DNA of 64,000 bases from Antilocapra americana (taxonomy: Eukaryota > Chordata > Mammalia > Artiodactyla > Antilocapridae): NCBI GenBank assembly GCA_007570785.1, contig ML664199.1:24968400-25032399 (forward strand). The letters are read 5' to 3'. The stretch's first letter is position 1. Each line of letters starts with the position of its first letter. The notes beneath the pieces were generated by a model. It did no database searches, was not told where the DNA came from, and was given only the letters and a program-made list of their open reading frames with translations. The position numbers were made by a program, and so were the translations under genes. Below, in pieces: positions 55,887 to 64,000 of this stretch.

Positions 55887-56400
55887 ATCTCTTGCTTTGT
55901 CAGCACGTGTGTCTCCTCAGACAATTCATTTCTGAGTGCTAGACAAGAGTCTGCTTTCAGGACCTGGAAGGGGTCCACTTCCTGCAACAACACCCACCTT
56001 AGTTAGTCCCTAGCAAGCCCACAGCCCTGCCCATCAGAACAAGACCCAGTATCCCCACAGTCAGTCTCTCCCATCAGGAAGCTTCCACACGCCTATTATC
56101 CTTATTCATCAGAGGGCAGACAGAACGAGAACCACAATCACAGAAAACTAACCAAACTGATCACATGGATCACAGCCTTGTCTAACTCAATGAAACTATG
56201 AGCCATGCCATGTAGGGCCACAGAAGACTGATGGCTAACAGTGCAGAGTATGAAAAGGAAAAAAGATATGACAATGAAAGATGGACTCCCCAGGTTGGTA
56301 GGTGCCCAATATGCTACTGCAGAAGAGTGGGGAAATAACTCCAGAAAGTATGAAGAGACAGAGCCAAACCAAAAACAATGCCCAGTTGCGGTTGTGACTG

Positions 56401-56976
56401 GTGATGGAAGTAAAGTCTGATGGTGTGAAAAAAAGATATTGCATAGGAACCTGGAATGTTAGGTCCATGAATCAAGGTAAATTGGAAGTGGTCAAACAGG
56501 AGATGGCAAGAATGAACATCGACATTTTAGGAATCAGTGAACTAAAATGGACTGGGATGGGCAAATTTAATGTAGATGACCATTATATCTATTACAGTGG
56601 GCAAGAATCCCTTAGAAGAAATGGAGTAGTTCTCCTAGTCAACAAAAGAGTCCAAAATGCAGTACTTGGATGCAATCTAAAAAATGACAGAATGATTTCT
56701 GTTAGTTTCCAAGGCAAACCATTCAATATCATGGTAATCCAAATCTATGCCCCAACGACTAATGCTGAAGAAGCTGAAGTTGAACGGTTCTATGAAGACC
56801 TACAAGATCTTCTAGAATTAGCACCCAAAAAAGATGTCCTCTTCATCATGGGATGCTGGAATGCAAAAGTAGCAAGTCAAGAGACATCTGGGATAAAGGC
56901 AAGCTTGGCCTTGGAGTACAAAATGAATCAGGGCAAAGGCCAACAGAGTTTTGCCAAGAGAACATACAGGTCATAG
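56401..56976 (+). pseudogene. BovB endonuclease domain, frameshifted
   Basis: A 191-codon frame beginning in the 5' UTR. It carries the apurinic-endonuclease-like fold motifs: Gly-Thr-Trp-Asn-Val-Arg (residues 16-21, with the catalytic Asn at 19), Ile-Ser-Glu (45-47, metal-binding Glu 47) and Tyr-Ala-Pro-Thr (116-119). The Gly-Asp-x-Asn motif is Gly-Cys-Trp-Asn (151-154); the Asp codon at 56854-56856 now reads TGC, which would abolish nicking. A one-base deletion near 56890-56900 throws the frame, and the last 25 or so residues are out of frame. The start codon is chosen only as the first Met; the true BovB start is uncertain. Confidence 0.88.
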
Positions 56977-58079
56977 CAAACACTCTCTTCCAACAACACA
57001 AGAGATGATGCTACACATGGACATCACTAGATTGTCAATACCGAAATCAGATTGATTATATTCTTTGCAGCCAAAGATAGAGAAGCTCTACACAGTCAGC
57101 AAAAACAAGACCAGGGGCTGACTGTGGCTCAGATCATGAAATCTTTATTGCCAAATTCATCCTTAAAATGAAGAAAGCAGGGAAAACCACTAGACCATTC
57201 AGGTATGACCTAAATCAAATCCCTTACAATTATACAGTGCAAGTGACAAATAGATCAAGGAATTAGATCTGATAGACAGAGTGCCTGGAGACCTGTGGAC
57301 AGAGGTTCATACATTGTACAGGAGATAGTGATCAAAACCATCGCCCCAAAAAGAAATGCAGAAGGGCAAAATGGTTGTCTGAGGAGGCCTTACAAATAGC
57401 TGAGAAAAGAAGAGAAGCTAAAGACAAAGGAGAAAAGGTAAGACATAACCATCTGAATGTAGAATTCCAAAGAATAGCAAGGAGAGATAAGAAAGCCTTC
57501 CTCAGTGATCAATGCAAAGAAATAGAGGGAAACAGTTGAATGGGAAAGACTAGAGATCTCTTCAAGAAAATTAGAGATACCAAGGGAACATTTCATGCAA
57601 ATATGGGCAATATAAAAGGCATAAACGGTATGGACCTAACAGAAACAGAAGATATTAAGCAGAGGTAGCAAGAATACACTTAAAAACTGTACAAAAACGA
57701 TCTTTATGACCCAGATAACCACAACAGTGTGATCACTCACCTAAAGCCAGACATCCTGGAATGTGAAGTCAAGTGGGTGTTAGGAAGCCTCACTACAAAC
57801 AAAGCTAATGGAGATGATGGAATTCCAGTTGAGCTAGTTCAAATCCTAAAAGACGATACTGTGAAAGTGCTGCACTCAATACGCCAGCAAATTTGGAAAA
57901 CTCATTAATGGCTACAGGACTGGAAAAGGTCAGTTTTTATTCCATTCCCAAAGAAAGGTAATGCCAAAGAATGTTCAAACTACCACACAACAGCCCTCAT
58001 CTCACACACTAGCAAAGCAATGCTCAAAATTCTCCAAGATAGGCTTCAACAGTACATGAACCAAGAACTTTCAGATGTT

Positions 58080-58605
58080 CAAGATGGATTTAGAAAAGGC
58101 ATAGGAATCAGAGATTGAATTGCCAACATCCAATGTATCATAGGAAAAGCAAGAGAATTCCAGAAAAGTTATACTTCTGCTTCCCTGACTATGCCAAAGC
58201 ACTTGACTGTGTGGATCACAACAAACTGTGGAACATTCTTCAAGAGATGGGAATGCCAGACCACTCTACCTGCCTCCTGACAAATTTGTATGCAAGTCAA
58301 GAAGCAACAGTTAGAACTTAACACAGAACAACAGACTGGTTCCAAATTGGGAAAGGAGTACATCAAGGCTGTACATTGTCACCTGGCTTACTTAACTTAT
58401 ATGCAGAGTACATCATGTGAATTGCCAGGCTGGATGAAGCACAAGCTGGAATCAAGATTGCTGGGAGAAATATCAATAACCTCAGATATGCAGATGACAC
58501 CACTCTAATAGCAGAAAGCAAAGAAGAACTAAAGTGCCTCTTGATGAAAGTGAAAGAGGAGAGTGAAAATGCTGGCTTAAAACTCAACATTCAAAAATGA
58601 AGTTC
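58080..58605 (+). pseudogene. BovB reverse transcriptase core, broken
   Basis: Contains motif A as Asp-Tyr-Ala-Lys-Ala with a following Leu-Asp-Cys (near 58185-58210; the usual Phe is Leu) and the catalytic Tyr-Ala-Asp-Asp at 58487-58498. The in-frame TAA near 58320 and a TGA near 58419 and at 58598 interrupt it. The 68- to 75-codon frames on either strand here are pieces or shadows. Confidence 0.88.
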
Positions 58606-59270
58606 ATGGCATCTGGTCCCATCACTTCACAGCAAATAGATGGGAAACAACAGAAACAGTGACAGACTTTATTTTCCTGAGCTCCAAAATCACTGAGGAT
58701 GGTGACCCCAGCCATGAAATTAAAAGACTGCTGCTCCTTGGAAGTAAAGCTATGACACATCTAGACAGCATATTAAAAAGCAGAGACATTACTTTGCCGA
58801 CAAAGGTCCATCTAGTCAAAGCTACGGTTTTTCCAGTATTGTTGTATACATGTGAGAATTGGACTATAAACAAAGCTGAGTGCCAAAGAATAGATGCTTT
58901 TGAACTTAATATTGGAGAAGATTCTTGAGCATCCCTTGGACAGCAAGGAGATTAAATCAATCAATCCTAAAGGAAATCAGTCCTGAATATTCATTGGAAG
59001 GACTGATGTTGAAGCTGAAGCTCCAATACATTGGCCACCTGATGTGAAGAACTAACTCATTGGAAAAGACCCTGATGCTTGGAAAGATTCAAGGTGGGAG
59101 GAAAAGGGGATGACAGAGGATGAGATGGTTGGATGGCATCACCGAGTCAATGGATATGAGTTTGAGCAAGCTGTGGGAGGTGATGATGGACAGGGAAGCC
59201 TGGCATGCTGCAGTCCATAGGGTCTCAAAGATTCGGACAGGACTGAGCGACTGAAATTAACTGAAGCCTA

Positions 59271-59559
59271 CAGCTCTGTTCTAACTTAGGGTTTGGGGTA
59301 AGATTGGGGGCCTGGTGGACTGAGCAGCTCCATCCATGAGGGCACAGAGGTCCTCTGAGGGCAAGCTTTTTAGACAGAAGTTGCAAGAAACCTATTTGAG
59401 AAGCTCACATTTTGAATACACATCTGAATGAGATGTAAGGATGAGGGGCTGTGAGGAGCTCCAAGAGGAGGACTCCACTTGGAAAGAAGTACCCACAAGA
59501 CTCCCAGGGAGCATCGTAGCAGCAGCAATCATTGATCACATGGACAGTGACAACTTAGC
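59271..59559. other. No recognisable feature
   Basis: About 290 bases, purine-rich; nothing recognised. Confidence 0.35.
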
Positions 59560-59750
59560 TCTTCCACAAGTGAGAACCTTGGATTTTATCTGAATGTTAT
59601 AGAAAATCACTGAAGGGTTTTAAACAGGGGATCAAGAGTCTAATTTAAGTTTTAAAAGCTCTGCTAGCTGCTCTACAAACATTCTTCATCAGGGCACTCA
59701 GTGGAAGCAGGAAGAGCTATGAATGGTGACTCGACTCTGGCTTTAGTTAT
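59560..59750 (+). mobile_element. Ancient dispersed repeat relic, family not named
   Basis: 'ttggattttatctgaatgtt', 'aatcactgaagggttttaaac', 'aagttttaaaagctctgct' follow a widespread old mammalian repeat with 'agggttttaagcagggga' and 'gatttacgttttaaaag' phrases. The family name is not certain. Confidence 0.45.
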
Positions 59751-59939
59751 GAAGATGAGTTACAACTGGACCAGGACACATCTTGAAGGTGCAGTAGATG
59801 AACTCAGAGACATGAAGAGATGAACTCTAAGACTTAGAACTTAGTGAAGCATGATAGAAAGAGAGAAGCCTGTTGACCACAGGGGAAAAAAATACTTTTA
59901 ATAAAAATAAAAACGTTTTTAAATTTACAAAAAGACTAT
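59751..59939. other. No recognisable feature
   Basis: About 190 bases, with an A-rich patch at 59883-59930. Confidence 0.3.
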
Positions 59940-60425
59940 CACCAAGGTGAATATCCTTACACCACTCAGAATGGCCATCATCAAAAAAACTTACAAACCT
60001 TAAATGCTGAGGAGGGTGTAGAGAAAAGGGAGCCCTCCTATATTGTTGGTGGGAATGTAAATTGATGCAGCCATTATGGAGAACAGTAAGGAGTGTTCTT
60101 AAAAAACTAAAAATAGAGTTACCAAATGACCCAGCAATCCCTCTACTGGACATATATCAGAGAAAAATGAATCAAAATGACGCTTGCACCCCAATGTTCA
60201 TTGTGGCTATTTGCACTAGCCAGGACATGGAAACAGCACAAATGTCCATCAACAGAGGAATGGATGAAGAAGATCCATATATACAATGGAATATTACTCA
60301 GTCATAAAAAGGATCAAAATTAGATCATTTATAGAGATGTGAACAGACCTAGAGACTATGACACAAAGTGAAATAAATCAGAAAAAGAAAAGCAAATATC
60401 GCACATTAGCACTGTAACTTCTAGT
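59940..60425 (+). mobile_element. L1 ORF2 end and 3' UTR, sense
   Basis: From 'cactcagaatggccatcatc' through 'gttggtgggaatgtaaattg', 'gttaccaaatgacccagcaa', 'atatacaatggaatattactc' to 'gaaataaatcagaaaaag' the sequence follows the last part of L1 ORF2 and the start of the 3' UTR. An 81-codon frame (60062-60307) is in the original ORF2 frame (Leu-Trp-Arg-Thr-Val, later Gln-Trp-Asn) but has no intact ends. Confidence 0.88.
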
Positions 60426-60614
60426 GAGTGAGAAATAAACTCTACTGGCCAATCCAGGAAGATCTGGGGCTCTATTGTCTTGCAGGAGCAGGCAGTACTT
60501 ACTTTAGTATATCCTGTCTGGGACAAGCTCACAAACTTGTATTTGCAGGACTGTCAGCCCCCGTGCACATACGTATTGCTTCTGCCAGGTGAGTGGGGCG
60601 CCTGCTCAGGGTAT
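60426..60614. other. No recognisable feature
   Basis: About 190 bases; nothing recognised. Confidence 0.3.
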
Positions 60615-60690
60615 GCAGTTAACTAGTGGAAGAGTTGGGCTGTCTGAGCCCAGAGCCTGTGCTCTTCCCTTCTGTCTTATACTGAATCTC
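60615..60690 (+). mobile_element. MIR SINE relic
   Basis: 'cagttaactagtggaagagttg' then 'gtctgagcccagagcctgtgc' then 'tcttccc' match the 3' half of MIR in sense orientation. Confidence 0.65.
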
Positions 60691-61318
60691 CAACATCATT
60701 GATCCCTGGCATCCTGCAATAAGAGCATTGTTGTGAGTTTGGGCAACAGCACAGACCAAAACAAAACGAAACCTCTGGTGTACATTTTAGCAAACTAAGG
60801 AGGAAGCTGAGAAATGGCCTGGGTGAGCCGAGCAGTGAAGGAGAGGAGGAGACAAAGAGATACAGGACAGAACTTTTCCTCCCCATCCTAGAGCTGGTGC
60901 ACAGGAGATTACCTGCCACTGACCATAAACAGATCACCGTGCTCTGACTAATTGTCAGACAGACCCCACCTGACAGGAGATACAGAGCAAGCACCCAACA
61001 TTCATCCCAAGGGCCAATACAAGATGAAAATCCCCGCATAACTGAAGATGGGGAAGAAAATGTGAGAAACCAGCTCCCAGACAAGAGTCAAGCTTTTGAA
61101 AATGAAGGGAAATGCAAATAAAAATGTACTTCCCAAGAGCAATATATTAAAATGAACATAGATACACATTCATCACCACAATTTCATGTCAATTAACTTG
61201 ACCGAGATTTCACATCTCTGTATCTCAAGCACAAGAAACAAACAGGGCAAAAATGACTCAAAATCAGCAAAACCTATCTCAAAAACCTATTTTATAAAAA
61301 CCATGTTATTTATGTGTT
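60691..61318. other. No recognisable feature
   Basis: About 630 bases. A 135-codon minus frame (60677-61084) is Ser/Cys/Leu-rich with hydrophobic stretches but no recognised domain; its start lies in a poorly conserved context. Confidence 0.4.
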
Positions 61319-61375
61319 AGTGTATATATACATATATATATACATATATATACATATATATATACATACATACTA
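61319..61375 (+). repeat. TA/CA-rich microsatellite
   Basis: Repeated TATATACA units, giving a Tyr-Ile frame on the plus strand. Likely length-variable. A second TA-rich patch follows at about 61400-61420. Confidence 0.9.
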
Positions 61376-61465
61376 TGAGCCACCACATACTAACACAATT
61401 ATATATATGTATATAATATATGCTGTATGTTATAGTAATAAATATATAATATTACAAATACACAA

Positions 61466-61672
61466 GGGCTTCCCTGGTGGTTCAGATGGTAAAGAATCTG
61501 CCTGCAATGCAGGAGACCTGGTTTGATCCCTGGGTGGGAAAGATCCCCTGGAGAAAGAAATGGCTACCCACTCCGCTATTCTTGCCTGGAGAATTCCATG
61601 GACAGAGGGGCCTGGAGGGATACAGTTCACCGGGTCATCCAGAGATGGACACGATTGAGCGACTAAACCATC
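61466..61672 (+). mobile_element. Bov-tA SINE, sense
   Basis: Near-complete copy from 'gggcttccctggtggttcag' to 'acacgattgagcgactaaac'. Very close to the usual sequence of the family. The 85- and 118-codon frames on either strand are SINE translations. Confidence 0.95.
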
Positions 61673-62926
61673 ACCGTGCTTCTGACTCTCAACATGATTA
61701 TACTGAGCTTGGGATTCACTGTGGCTCCCCATAACATGATGCCATTTTAACGGTGTCTCCTTTGTGATGGGTACCATGCCCCACATAGTGGAGTGACTGG
61801 CCCTGCCCTGCCCCTCAGTGGTCTAGTCAGCCTTCAGTAGAGCTGCCTGTCAGACTCACACCTCCTCTGCTCTACTCCTGTGGTTCCCACACTGTCCCCC
61901 TGCTCTTCCTTCCACCCTATTCTTAGCATCACAAAGAATCCAGCCTCATCTGATCAGGTTCCTTCCCCACCAAAAATCCTGTAATGCTCTGGCAAAAAGC
62001 AAATGCTCTGGCCACCCACAGGGCCCTGGGTGACCTGGACACAGCCTCCTGGCTCAGCCCCACCCTCCTAGACCCAGGGCCCTGGGCTGAGACCCTTATA
62101 TTGTCATCTCATTGAATTCTCAAAAGCTCTACCCACTCACATGGGAGTATTACCCAGCCTGTACACAGAACCGCTCAGTACTGTACTGTTTCTTATGTAT
62201 AACAAGCAAAGCCAAATAAATACATGTTTGAACTGATAGGGTTTTTTTTTTTTTTGGTCTCCATTTCCAAGCTTAATCTCTTATTATTGTAAAAGCATAT
62301 GCTATTAAAACACTTAGTTTTCAATCAAAGTAGACTTGCTGAGCCTAGCTTGCCAATATGAAACATAAGACTTTTGAAATCCAAGCACATTTGCAGAACA
62401 ACAAAAGTCCTTAATTACTAATGGTTATAAGAAAACAGATACTTGGCCATAAATTTTTCTAAATGAAACTTCAACTCATAAATCCTCAGACTGCTCTATT
62501 TTTGAGTAAAGACTCAAATCTGTGCTGCTATTCATGGGTGCCGCATGTACACCCAGGCCCTGTATGTATACACAGACCCTGCAAATACAGCCCAGGGCAA
62601 CTGAAGAATCATGGCACGACTTGGGAAAATGCCTGCTTCCCCTTCTTTCAGGAGACAGAACAGGAAAACAACTACTGGTATACTTTTTATAAGACTTTCC
62701 AGTTTGGTACTCCAGAGTTTACATTTTATTGGGTAATTCAATCGGTGATATTAAATGTTAGATTGCCTCTGTGCAGGGTAAGTCTTCGGTCAAAGTACTT
62801 ACTTTGTCAACTGAAAAAATAACATTTTAAAGTTTTGCGGAGGTCTCAGAGGATGGGAAGGAGGAGGTGAAGACTCTGAATGGTGGATGGTAGGCTTACA
62901 AAGATTTGTGTATTTTCCTTGATGAT
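61673..62926. other. Long unassigned stretch; poly(T) tract
   Basis: About 1.25 kb. A T-run at about 62241-62255 may mark a lost retroelement tail. A 119-codon plus frame (62463-62822) has no recognised domain and weak start context; a 69-codon minus frame overlaps it. No gene is claimed. Confidence 0.45.
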
Positions 62927-63140
62927 GCTAGGTGTATGTGTGCTCACTGGCTCAGTTGTGTGTGAGCCCATGGACCGTAGCCCACTAGACTCCTCTGTTC
63001 ATGGAATTTCCCAGGCAAGAACACTGGAGGGGGTTGCCATTTCCTCCTCTGATCCTCCCAACTCAGACCCAGGGATTGAACTTGTATCTCTTGCGATAGC
63101 CAGCGGATTGTTTACACTGTATTGCCTGGGGAGCTGATGG
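62927..63140 (-). mobile_element. Bov-tA SINE, antisense
   Basis: 'tgtgtgctcactggctcag' tail complement, 'catggaccgtagcccact', 'gggttgccatttcctcctc', 'gggattgaacttgtatctc' and a diverged head complement near 63100-63138. It has lost several bases in the middle. Confidence 0.9.
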
Positions 63141-63856
63141 TACCGCAGGGAAACCATATTTAAGTCAGCCTGCATTTTCAAAGTATTTCTACAATGAACT
63201 CCTCCTATTCCTTCTTCCTCTTTTATTGAAGCAAATTCTTTTCTACAAGGGATCAGTGCATTTTTATCTTGCTTTCTTTGGTAGGGGATGGGTGTCAAGA
63301 GTCAACACAGTGTTGCCTTATATTTTCACAAAACCCACTTACTGCCTTGCCAGGCCACACACAGCATGGAGGCCTGCCCACACTCTCCAGCTCTGATGGC
63401 ACATAAATGTGATTTACACCAACCACCTGACAGTCACCCTCCAAAGGCGCAGCAGATGTCCCATTGTCCTTGCCTCCTGTCCCGGCCCCACATGTACGTC
63501 AATCATGGGGCTTCCGGTAGTTTGAAAGCATTTTACCACATATAGGAAGGAAACTGGGTCCAAAGTAAATAAAGTATAAAAACAATAAAGTAACCAAAAA
63601 CATGTGTCTTCTCCCCATCACTCCCAGGTTCTAACTATACCTCCTTTCTATAATACCTCCCAGCAGATAATGCAAACCCATCATTTCCTTTCTATCCTGT
63701 CATACATAGCTTGATTTATGGGCTGACTTCTGTGCAATGCAGACATGTAAGTGTGTCAAATCCAGTCAATGGCTATTATAATAATACAGAGGGTGGTTAC
63801 TGCTTAGTGCAGGAGCTGCTGGAAATGCACATTTGCAAAACCCTATCCTTGTCATT
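63141..63856. other. No recognisable feature
   Basis: About 715 bases; an 85-codon plus frame (63288-63545) is His/Pro/Ser-rich with no domain. Confidence 0.4.
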
Positions 63857-64000
63857 GGGCTTCCCAGGTAGCTCAGTGGTAAAGAATCTGCCTGCAATGC
63901 AGGAGATACGGGTTCAATCCCTGGGTTGGGAAGATCCCCTGGAGGAGGAAATGGCCTGGAGAATTCCATGAACAGAGGAGCCTGGTGGGCGACAGTCCAT
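63857..64000 (+). mobile_element. Bov-tA SINE, sense, cut by window edge
   Basis: 'gggcttcccaggtagctcag' head, 'gggttcaatccctgggttgg' B-box-like motif, 'gatcccctggaggagga', then 'gcctggagaattccatgaac'. A short deletion removes the usual 'caacccactccagtattctt' block. The 3' end lies beyond the window. Confidence 0.93.

Larger units (their letters stand above)
55475..55989 (+). mobile_element. LTR of class I (gammaretrovirus-like) ERV
   Basis: 515 bases with perfect five-base inverted ends TGTTG and CAACA. U3 has an ATTGG box (inverted CCAAT) near 55759-55763. A TATA-like CATAAAA lies near 55795 and an AATAAA at 55881-55886, followed by 'tcttgctttgtcagcacg' and a U5 that ends 'ccacttcctgcaaca', features typical of ruminant class I LTRs. 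No matching 4-6 base duplication flanks it. It may be the 3' LTR of a lost provirus, since a polypurine run precedes it. The 118-codon plus frame inside it is not a gene. Confidence 0.82.
55990..59270 (+). mobile_element. BovB LINE, near full length, inactive
   Basis: About 3.28 kb in sense orientation. The 5' UTR (55990-56400) has the BovB phrases 'cttccacacgcctattatcc', 'tctaactcaatgaaactatg' and 'ccatgccatgtagggccaca', with an internal deletion near 56220. Then come endonuclease (56.4-57.3 kb), linker, reverse transcriptase (57.7-58.6 kb) and C-terminal domain (58.6-59.2 kb), ending in a short tail. Frameshifts and stops break it at several places. BovB entered ruminants by horizontal transfer, which is established for the family. 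It sits flush against the LTR on its left. Confidence 0.95.

Noticed and set aside
55579..55935. 118-codon plus frame in the LTR
   Set aside because: Lies entirely inside the class I LTR and crosses the TATA and AATAAA signals; no viral protein likeness.
1..64000. CRISPR array, operon or prokaryote-type system
   Set aside because: No regularly spaced direct repeats, no Shine-Dalgarno-linked frames, and the whole window is ruminant repeat-rich nuclear DNA.

Overview
This is non-coding DNA from a ruminant nuclear genome, most likely a bovid. The evidence is the repeat content: many SINEs with a tRNA-Glu-like head and a BovB-derived tail (Bov-tA and BOV-A2 type), several BovB (RTE-clade) LINE copies, and ruminant L1 3' ends. 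This combination is characteristic of ruminants; cattle, sheep and goat cannot be told apart by eye. The DNA is AT-rich with no CpG-island-like stretch. I recognise no intact cellular protein-coding gene, rRNA, tRNA gene, snRNA or CRISPR array. The longest open frames are about 140-200 codons. The longest two are BovB-derived: the sense endonuclease frame at 56.4 kb and an antisense shadow at 22.1-22.7 kb. The rest have no recognisable domains.

Layout. 1-12 kb: L1 3' ends, SINEs, a MER1-like hAT element split by BovB, an old L1 ORF2 relic with a nested BOV-A2, and a BovB tail. 12.26-13.29 kb: a complete solo LTR of class II (betaretrovirus-like) type on the minus strand, bounded by TGC/GCA ends and a perfect 6-bp target duplication. 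14-21 kb: L1 pieces, microsatellites, a nested SINE/BovB cluster at 19.3-19.9 kb and a MER20-like hAT element. 21.1-23.7 kb: an old, internally deleted L1 carrying a BovB insertion. 23.7-34 kb: mostly single-copy-looking DNA with scattered SINEs. 34.0-35.3 kb: a three-layer nest, an L2 relic interrupted by an L1 with a 12-bp target duplication and an internal inversion, itself interrupted by BovB. 36-44 kb: L1, MIR and SINE relics. 44.6-46.4 kb: a 1.77-kb BovB with reverse transcriptase sequence. 47-54 kb: antisense old L1, SINEs, and a young L1 3' end with a 10-bp target duplication at 53.8-54.0 kb. 55.48-55.99 kb: a gammaretrovirus-like (class I) LTR, preceded by a polypurine run and followed directly by a nearly full-length but broken BovB (about 55.99-59.27 kb). 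59.3-64 kb: L1, MIR, SINEs and microsatellites.

The functional logic is that of parasitic elements. BovB and L1 encode or once encoded endonuclease and reverse transcriptase. The Bov-tA and BOV-A2 SINEs carry BovB-like 3' ends and are thought to be mobilised by BovB machinery. Every autonomous copy here is truncated, frameshifted or stopped. I do not see a new biological system. The observations most worth a second look are the nested, inverted L1 at 34-35 kb, the two LTRs, the SINE/BovB nest at 19.3-19.9 kb, and a few unexplained open frames and a palindrome in non-repeat DNA. Family names come from remembered consensus patterns, not from a database search, and most element boundaries are good to about 5-20 bases.
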